Shown piece by piece: positions 57,226-64,000 of a DNA stretch of 64,000 bases (positions are counted from its first letter, which is position 1; each line of letters opens with the position of its first letter). A program made the position numbers and the translations under genes. Below the pieces are notes generated by a model that was not told where the DNA came from, did not search any database, and saw only the letters and a list, made by a program, of their open reading frames with translations. Location of the stretch: positions 10,859,648 through 10,923,647 of the forward strand of contig CM043968.1 in assembly GCA_014529385.2 (NCBI GenBank), written 5' to 3'. The stretch comes from Adiantum capillus-veneris (taxonomy: Eukaryota > Streptophyta > Polypodiopsida > Polypodiales > Pteridaceae).

Positions 57226-58802
57226 GCAAGGCAAGAGCATGGTTCATGATGCTCAAGAGAGAGAGTAGTTAAGCAATTGTATCTACTCTTTCCATACAAA
57301 ATTTAGCTAGAGAAGTTTGTGCTTGAGAGTACACTAGAAGACTTCTATGCTTGATATATGTATCGTAGCCAGGTTGGTGGGATTGTTTAATCGTCCTACG
57401 CTACATTTCCGGAAGCATGTATATCTTGGATTCCCATCATGGAATATATGTGATATCTGGAGATATTCGTATGTATTATTGGCATGCAAGTGAGGTCACT
57501 TGCAGTAGTTCAAGGGAGGGGTGTGTCACCAGGAGGTGTATTTTTCTAGTTGCCTTCTGTAAATAAGTACTAGATATTTTTATTTCTACTTGTTTTCCTC
57601 GGAACCCTTGAAAAGGTGCAAGTGGGCATTGCATGGCCAGTGTGAAACGGTTGCGACCGAACAGGTTTCTCGCATTGGGAGTCTAGGTCGGTCAGTCTGG
57701 GACTGGTTGGGCCAGTTAGCACTGAATTTTGATGAGTATGGAAGCCTGTGCACGCCAAATGAGGTTTAGGCCACTCGGAAAGTCACTTATAACTTTATAA
57801 GTCAGTGGGAACTAGAGAATTAACTCAAAGGGGCAAACTGGACACTTGGCAAGAGGAGAGATGCCTACAGGACACCTCAACAAGAGGAGGCGGCCAAGAG
57901 AGAGAGAGGGGGCTGATTTTTGACTCTTAAGTGACCTACAATGTGTGTGTGAGTAGTGGGTGCAGGTCTACAACTCTAATGGAAAGCTTGCCTTCTCCTC
58001 TGTCTCATGTAGCGCGATGACTTGCTCTCGTGCATCTCTCTCCCCTTTGGCATATATGGTAATGCCCCACTGGTTGGGACTACTTAGATGAACATGTAGT
58101 TCTGGGGGTTTATGCGTGTTTGCCAAGGCAAGAGCCTTCTGAACAGGAACCGGATTAGCTAATTGTTAATCCCCCACAGGTACGCACAGTTCTATCGCGA
58201 AGGATTGCGAGTTTGGAGAGTTTTCTCGCGTGAAAACTTGTCCAATTCACAGGGGAACTGTCCCATTTTGTGTGGGAGCCCTTGGGACACGCATAGGCGT
58301 GTTCGCTCCGCTAAAAACGATCCGAACAGGGAATTACAGCCTGCTGTGTTTTTCTGCAGGTTTAGGGTTTCGCACCTAAACTGCAAGGGAACACCAAAGG
58401 AGCCTCGTGAGAGCCTTGGGATACGTGTACATGCTTTTGGGCGTCCGGCAGTGAAAAACAGAGAACTACAGTCCGCTGAATTTCTGTGACAGCTCACCAG
58501 AAAGCTTCCAGATAGCGAGGGAATCCGCCCTAGACAAACACTTTTGACCTACAGGGGGTTTTGCCCCGTTATGTTGCCGAAATCAGGTCGAAAATGTGCG
58601 TTTTTAGCACTCGCCAGGTTTGGACAGCTTTGTGAAAGCTTGTACTAAGTGGTCGGATCGTCTACCTTAAATTAATGAAATACCGAAAGGGGCGCCAGTC
58701 TTTGGGGCCTACAGGGTGTCGGTCTCGTGTGCGCAATGACATTCTAGTCGTTGGACGCATCTGTGTTCTCTTTCCTTCTCAGTGCTCTGTGTAAAGTTAA
58801 CA
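57226..58802 (+). mobile_element. Element H, plus-strand 3' end with LTR
   Basis: About 300 bases of 3' non-coding sequence end in a purine tract CAAGGGAGGGG, followed by an LTR of about 1279 bp (57524-58802). The LTR runs from TGTCACCAGGAGGTG to AAAGTTAACA, with the GAAATACCGAAAGGGGCGCC module at 58677-58696. It is related to the LTRs of A and B but distant. No target duplication or 5' part was found, so its borders with G and A are rearranged. Confidence 0.65.
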
Positions 58803-58864
58803 GGTAATTGAAATAATATCGCCCTCTACGTTGTACAGCCCGGTTATAAACGCTTTACAAAACC

Positions 58865-59828
58865 TCCGATTGTACTCCAACAAGCTCTTACAAGTAGCCG
58901 AAGTAAGCTGGTGCCAATCTGTCATGACGTCGGCTTCAAATTCAATCAACAGCCAAGCAGATGCTGGAAGTAGATCCATGTGGCGGGTGCCTGTCCTTGC
59001 ATTAAGAATGTCGTCCACCATGTAAGCGCATTGTCTTTCAAGAAAGTGGCAGCTTTCCTGACCTTAGAGGCCTCTGTAAAATTCCCTCTTGCATAAGCTG
59101 TATCAAAGTGCTGGAGGAAAGTAAGAGCCTTTGCCTTATCCTCGAAGCCACTGAAAGTGCTAAACTTTACAGCTGCACCACCTTCTTTGTAAGCTTTCGG
59201 CTTTTCCAGTGCCCCCAAATTGTCATAAGGAATTGTGTGCAACATGGGAACTGTAGTAGGGATCATCGGCACGTCTTGGCCATTGACATTTTGCGTCATA
59301 GGTGCCATAACTGGCTGCTGTCCAGAAAAACTAGCCATACCAAAATGACCTTGTGGCACCCCAAACTGGCCTTGGTTTCTCTGAAAGCCTTGCTGCATGC
59401 CGATGCTACCATACATGGGGTTTGGCATCATGCCTTGCATACCCCCAAACACTGTTCTTGGCATGTACGGCTGGCTTCCTGGCACATAACCAGCCATACT
59501 CTGGAACACAGATCCACCCCCGAAATACCCAGGATGTACCGTGGGTGGTGGAAAACTTGGCACTAGTTCCCTGTCCATTCAAGACAACATGCGGGCTCTA
59601 AAAGGTGGCGGGCTGAACTGACATAGCTTGTGGAATAGGTGTCCTAACCACCTGTTCAAGGACGAGAGGAACCTGTTTTGGAGCCCTTGACTCCGCAACA
59701 TGCGAGTATTCCCTATTCTGTTGAGACGCATGAAGTACTTGGGCTTGAGTCTCAACAAGCTCTGTTTGCGTTGTAGGTTGCCTATTTTGCTCTGGTACAG
59801 GTGGTGCTTGCAAGAACTCCATAAACTC
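58865..59828 (-). pseudogene. Element A gag, 5' part
   Basis: Minus strand from 59828: FLQAPPVPEQNRQ, then the Pro/Gly/Met-rich stretch (PGYFGGGSVFQSMAG, QGHFGMASFSGQQP), then the capsid start FSTFSGFEDKAKALTFLQHF and KDNALTWWTTFLMQGQAPAT up to LEYNRRFCKAF. The frame changes near 59580 and 58960. It parallels B's gag but lacks the first ~70 codons, replaced at 59829 by LTR sequence, and the C-terminal half, lost at the H border. Confidence 0.82.
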
Positions 59829-60142
59829 AAAAGCATTTGGTCCAAAAGCAATGCCATAAAAGCTGCCAGCGTAAATCACGGAAATCCGTACAGCGTGCCA
59901 CGTCATCAGCTAACGCAACACAATTCATGCTAGCGCAATTTTCGGAAATCTGCCACGTCATCAGTTTTTGCGTATGTGCGGGTCTTGCTTTATTTTAATC
60001 CTTTATGTCCCATCGAACGGGGTCCCCATAAGTTGGTAGGACTTCGTTTTTTGTTACTTGTTCTTCTTAGGGTTTAGGCCCCTCCGCCCACATTTGCAAG
60101 TTGGCTCCATTCTTTAGACTGACACGTCAGTAGTTTGTTACA
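59829..60142 (-). repeat. 5' part of a C-type LTR abutting LTR A
   Basis: The minus strand from 60142 begins TGTAACAAACTACTGACGTG and matches the start of LTR C (32949 onward) for about 310 bases, through TTGCTTTTGGACCA and ATGCTTTTGAGTTT. It then passes directly into gag. No poly(A) module or primer site remains. Confidence 0.75.
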
Positions 60143-61702
60143 TGAAACCAGCCCATAGGGCGGTAGATGTAGGCTTTTACCCGAAACTATACTTTAGACT
60201 TAAGACACAAAGAAACTTTACAAAAGAAAACTTGTAACGGGAATTGATTCTTAAAACACACGGCTTGGAAACTACAACGCTACCAAGCAGACGCCGACAC
60301 CTGTTGGCCCCAAAGACTGGCGCCCCTTTCGGTATTTCTTTATTGTATTAACAGAGGGAATAAAATTTGTGATTTCCTACGAGCTGTCTCACATAATCCG
60401 GGCTGAAAACCACCTGTTCTGGCCCGATTTCAGCAGCATAACTGTACTAGGATGCTTCACAGATAGTATCCCCATGCAATAGATGACTTTCCCGACATAT
60501 ACAGACACTTTGCAAAACCTGCTGAGAATCTGCAGCACGCTGAATTCTCTGTTTTCTGCCCTGAAAATGTGCCAAATCACCTCTGCAGCAGTCCCCTCAC
60601 ATCCCCGGACCTCGTGGGGGTATTAGGGACCGTTCAGGGCCGAAACCCTAAACCTGCAAAATTACACAGCAGGCTGTATTTCCCTGTTTTGGGCTCCGTT
60701 TCGTGAGCCGTTCGCGAGCTTCCGCACCTGTAGGGCTACTTGCCCTTTGAATCAGACGAGATTTCTCTCGTGAAACCTCTCTGAATTCACATGTACCTGC
60801 GGGGGATTAGCAACTAGCTAATCTAGTACCTTGCAAGAGGCTCTTGCCTCGGCAATTGCGCATGAACCCATACAATTGTAGGTCAAATGAAAAGCCCTCT
60901 TCTGGGGCATCACATAAGTGTCCGGAGGGGGAAGAGAGAGAGAGAGCAGTGAATACTGTGCAAGGCTTCAGTTCTTGCACTTCTGTACATAGAGGGTAGG
61001 CAAGCACACAATAGCTTTGGTACCTGCAACAATCCACCATACGGCTGAAGAATGCAGCCGACGTTTTGTTTTTATGCTTCTCTCTCTCTTAAGTTGGAAA
61101 AATGTCCAAAAATGTACCAAGTGGCACTCATGTATTAATTCCCCGCTTTGGACCTTTTGGTCTAAAAATATCTCAACTGGTTGCTCAGTTGACTTAGCGG
61201 CAGAGTAATGAAATGTTCCTCTTGTCATTCCGGAGCTAATGACGCGAACAGATTTCATGGCCCAAAATAACAGTTCCCTAAATTTTAGGAGATGCTTCCA
61301 TTGGACTCTCACTGATCATCTGACCATCTTTCACCACTCAGACCACATCAAAAAATACAATGTAGCCCAGTTCTCGGGTGATTTTCTCTGGGTCACCCCA
61401 CCTTCTCACTGTGCCTCTATGGAGTTAATTTTCAAGTATCCACCAACTTATTAAGTGCGGCGAGGGGACCTAGATGACTTTGAACTGAGCCTAGACATCC
61501 TTTTACTATAGGAGTTCCGGTGTTGACCAACTTCTCGTCTGCGGGTGAAACTACCGTTGACATTGGCCATACAATGTCCGACCATTTGCAACTTCAGAGG
61601 GTCTCAAAAATTAAACAAAAGTCATTAGAAAGAAACCACAACTAAGGTTAGCAGTTGCCACGTCCTCATGACATAGTTAACAGTTGCCACGTCCTCGTGA
61701 CA
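60143..61702 (-). repeat. Element A 5' LTR
   Basis: About 1560 bp, homologous to 29592-31094. Module at 60319-60338; two 29-bp repeats at its outer end. Followed by CCGAC, the partner of CTGAC at 29587-29591. Confidence 0.85.
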
Positions 61703-61707
61703 CCGAC

Positions 61708-62214
61708 TATGAGTACCGACTTACTAGACCACATATATCTAGCACTTGCACGGAGACGAGAGTCAATGAACATTCACATCACTATCTTCGTCGAGATCTT
61801 AAATGAGAATCATGATCATTGTAACTTTGTTAGTAATTACACACAGACCGCACTGATCTCTGACGGACGTCTTGATTGAGTTCACTATCATATCCACATC
61901 GCCCCTCAGGTAAACAAGACAGAAATATTGCAGTCATTTCGTCTTTTAAACATGTACTAAGGCACACATGAGAGAGCACATGTAACAGATTTATTTCAGG
62001 AATTCCTATTTCAAAGTACTTCTCTACATAGTCATTTAGTAGAATACTGTATGCCCATCAGTATCCTTGAAATCTCCAAAAGAAATCAGTGACTTTATTC
62101 CATCGAGGTAACTTGTGACAAAGCAGCGGAGTAACGCCTCTCTTGTGCAGTCCGCACCGCACTAGATTCAACCTGCTTATTCATCAGTAACTCTTTGAAT
62201 AGTCGGTGCTAAAC
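61708..62214 (-). other. Element J 3' non-coding region
   Basis: No gene. Continuous in orientation with the chromodomain at its right and, beyond A, with 29510-29591. Confidence 0.6.
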
Positions 62215-62752
62215 AAAAAGCTTCAAGGTAAAGTTGTAAAATCTGAGGAGTATCTGCTAGGTCCTCCTCCTCCATTCACTTGGCATCCAGAGCCGGATAG
62301 TTCTTGAACTTGGCTAAATACTGGCGTGTCAGCTTACCTTTCACTTTTATTTCCTTATGAGCCAGTACTTATTTTGGAATGAGAATCTCCTCTGTTTCTT
62401 CCACTTCGGGCTGCTCTTCTCTGCCCTTTTCCATTGGCACTTCACCTTTGAAAGGTCTCAAACAAGTATGTGGTAACTTCAGCTTGAAGGATGTTTCTTT
62501 GAGCCATCTGGAAAGGGCCATAGTATTGCATACCTAGCTTTGGAAAAAGCCGCTCCTTACCCTTTTGTTTCTGCAGGCGTGCCTTCTCAAACCGTAAAAG
62601 CACCTAATCATCCTTCCGACCTTAGCAAAAGTAGTGTCAAGATCCTATGTGTACTGATATGCATCAAAAATCTCATCTTTGGTGCTCAGAATAGGTGAAA
62701 CCTTCTTGACACCCTCGATAATCTCAAATGGTGGTTTCCTCGTAGACGTATG
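62215..62752 (-). pseudogene. Element J integrase tail and chromodomain
   Basis: The minus strand reads RKPPFEIIEGVKKVSPILST and KDEIFDAYQYT, then broken frames, LRPFKGEVPMEKG, EILIPK-stop-VLAHKEIKVKG, LTRQYLAKFKNYPALDAKWM and DLADTPQILQLYLEAF. It matches the tail of D's integrase. Cut off at 62752 by element K, with candidate target site GTATG (62748-62752). Confidence 0.8.
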
Positions 62753-64000
62753 TGTCACAAAGTGGTGATGTGGCTAACCGCACCGAAAAGACTGACACAT
62801 GGTAGCAGTATGGATCCTCGGATAATGCATTGGCAGGTTGACGTGGCCAATTGTATGGAATTCGGGAAATTGCGGCGCTGATGACGTTGCAATGTACAGA
62901 TCTCTTGAAGATTGAAGAGATAAAACGTCGACAATTGGTTGACGAGGCAACAAAGCAGATGATTAAAATTGCGAAGGATCCAAAATTTGCAAATTTTTTG
63001 TCTCAGCAATCCCTCACAGAAGTACACACCCAGTGGCAGAAGGCCACAGAGCCACCCATCGAACCGACAATCAAGAAATCTCCTTCTTTTGAGGATGTTT
63101 ACAGAGCAAGAATTACAAGATGTGGTTCAAACACAGATTAGCCAGCTTTTGGAGCAAACAACAAATCCAAAAAGCATGAGAAAAAGCACAAGAAAGGAAC
63201 TGACTTCTCGGGTTATTTGGGTCGTCAATCATCTTTTGCATCGGCGACAAAGCAGAAGAAGCATGTACGATCTGAAGGATTATCTAGTTCTTCTTCGTCT
63301 TCTTCTTCTGTCAGTTCTTTTAGCTCTTTTGACTCGAGCGAAGAAGACAAAAAAGGCAAAAAGCGAAGCAAAAAGCAAAGCTTCAGGAAGGGCAAGAAAA
63401 AGGCAAAGAAGGCTAAATTTCGCCTAGTTTTTGACAGTTCTAGAGAGAGTCAACCTCAGACAGTTCGGACTTCGACGATCACATGTTTTATGCAAAAAAG
63501 AAGCATTTTTATAAAGCCAACCAATATGACTTCCTCGAAGATAAAAGTAAGAAAGTAAGAGAATTCAAAGAAGATGGACAGTCAATTAAGTTTGACTCTT
63601 TTTCTAGATTCCGAGGGCTTTGGCCTTCATACAGCATTTTGACAAAGCCTTCTTTGGAGGGCATTACTCAGAGCACTCCAAGATTAGGAGGGCTACATCT
63701 TTCTTCAAGGGAAATGCTCGAACATGGTGGTCCACCCTTCTACTAAGAAAGGAAGCTCCAATTAAATGGTTGAAATTTAAAAGGCTTTTTATTTCTTCTT
63801 GGTTGACTCGGGAGTACGAACAAGATATACGAACTGCTTGGAGTCATCTTTGGATGACCAAGGGAGATTCTTTGGACGCTTATTGCGAGAGATTTTGGAG
63901 GTCTTTTCTACCACCCTCTTCGTTTAAGAAGGTCTCGTTTAAAGAACAAATTGAGTGGTTTTACTGCAAACTTCCTACAGAGATTTGAGACTACTGCTTG
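62753..64000 (+). mobile_element. Element K, D-family gypsy element running off the window
   Basis: It begins with the first ~134 bp of a D-type LTR (TGTCACAAAGTGGTGATGTG). The sequence then passes straight into gag near 62887, so the rest of the LTR, primer site and leader are missing. The far end is outside the window. Confidence 0.75.
62887..64000 (+). pseudogene. Element K gag (partial)
   Basis: EEIKRRQLVDEATKQMIKIA parallels D's Gag from about residue 40. SLTEVHTQWQKATEPP follows, then the Ser-rich and basic stretch (63280-63420) with frameshifts. The capsid domain at 63620-63988 contains FFKGNARTWWSTLL and WLTREYEQDIRTAW. A TGA at 63986 replaces the Gln found in D. Degenerate. Confidence 0.8.

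Larger units (their letters stand above)
29592..61702 (-). mobile_element. Element A, Ty3/gypsy chromovirus hosting the inner insertions
   Basis: The LTRs are 29592-31094 (3', about 1.50 kb) and 60143-61702 (5', about 1.56 kb), with target duplication CTGAC (29587-29591) / CCGAC (61703-61707), 4 of 5 matching. Recognisable body pieces are the integrase and chromodomain at 31577-32948 and gag at about 58865-59828, both minus strand. All other sequence between is later insertions or rearranged gypsy DNA. The gap between the LTRs is about 29 kb, against about 5.7 kb in intact relative B. Confidence 0.75.
28870..62752 (-). mobile_element. Element J, outermost Ty3/gypsy chromovirus, split by A and K
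   Basis: J is recognised by joining sequence across insertion A. The left piece (29510-29591) is the 3' end of the internal region with a purine tract next to an LTR start at 29509. The right piece (61708-62752) is 3' UTR plus integrase tail and chromodomain. Across the join the sequence parallels element D's 3' UTR (GGTACT...AGTCAGTxTCTGCTAA at about 49030-49050, and the motif TTTGCAGGCGTA). The flanks CTGAC and CCGAC at the join are the target duplication of A. J is in turn broken at 62753 by K. Its gag and most of pol are not in view. Confidence 0.7.

Overview
The window reads as nuclear DNA of a land plant, most likely a fern or another large-genome seedless plant. The evidence is dense Ty1/copia and Ty3/gypsy (chromovirus) elements, a decayed LINE, Helitron and PPR relic, plant-style GT-AG introns, and a Gag/UBN2 copia family that I associate from memory with ferns. 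The organism is an inference. I see no prokaryotic gene, operon, CRISPR array, rRNA or tRNA.

Left part (1-15 kb). A PPR-type pseudogene on the minus strand is split by an old copia element (Copia-1, 597-5638, plus, target duplication ATATG). A degraded stretch follows, with a possible FCP1/HAD phosphatase remnant near 7.7 kb. A young copia element of the same family (Copia-2, 9650-14826, minus, target duplication GGCTT) has LTRs differing at about 4 of 227 positions and one apparent frameshift in gag-pol.

Middle (15-28 kb). From about 16.4 to 20.8 kb lies a heavily mutated LINE (ORF1 zinc knuckle, AP-endonuclease start, reverse transcriptase). A Helitron replication-helicase relic follows (20.87-21.6 kb), then a relic of a second copia family (22.3-22.8 kb, minus) and microsatellites with a 400-bp tandem duplication. 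The only host gene I can defend is the 5' end of RPN3, a 26S proteasome regulatory-particle subunit: exon 1 at 26914-27007, exon 2 at 27089-27279, separated by an 81-nt GT-AG intron. No later exon appears before the window ends, so the remaining 36.7 kb may all be intron 2, or the gene may be a 5' fragment.

Right part (28-64 kb) is a nest of LTR retrotransposons, resolved from target duplications and from coding sequence that resumes across insertions. J (minus) is the outermost chromovirus. A (29592-61702, minus) sits in J's 3' untranslated region. C (plus) sits in A's pol. B (33380-42122, minus, target duplication GTACC) sits inside C's LTR. D (42496-49842, plus) sits in C's leader. A solo LTR E (47004-48153, AGAGG) sits in D's integrase. 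F (50679-55876, plus) is a gag-only non-autonomous element inside a rearranged minus-strand gypsy body G. H is a plus-strand 3' end with LTR, and K (62753 to the edge, plus) sits in J. The chromovirus LTRs share a poly(A)-site-like module of about 20 bp although the rest has diverged.

No element encodes an uninterrupted complete polyprotein; Copia-2 is the closest.
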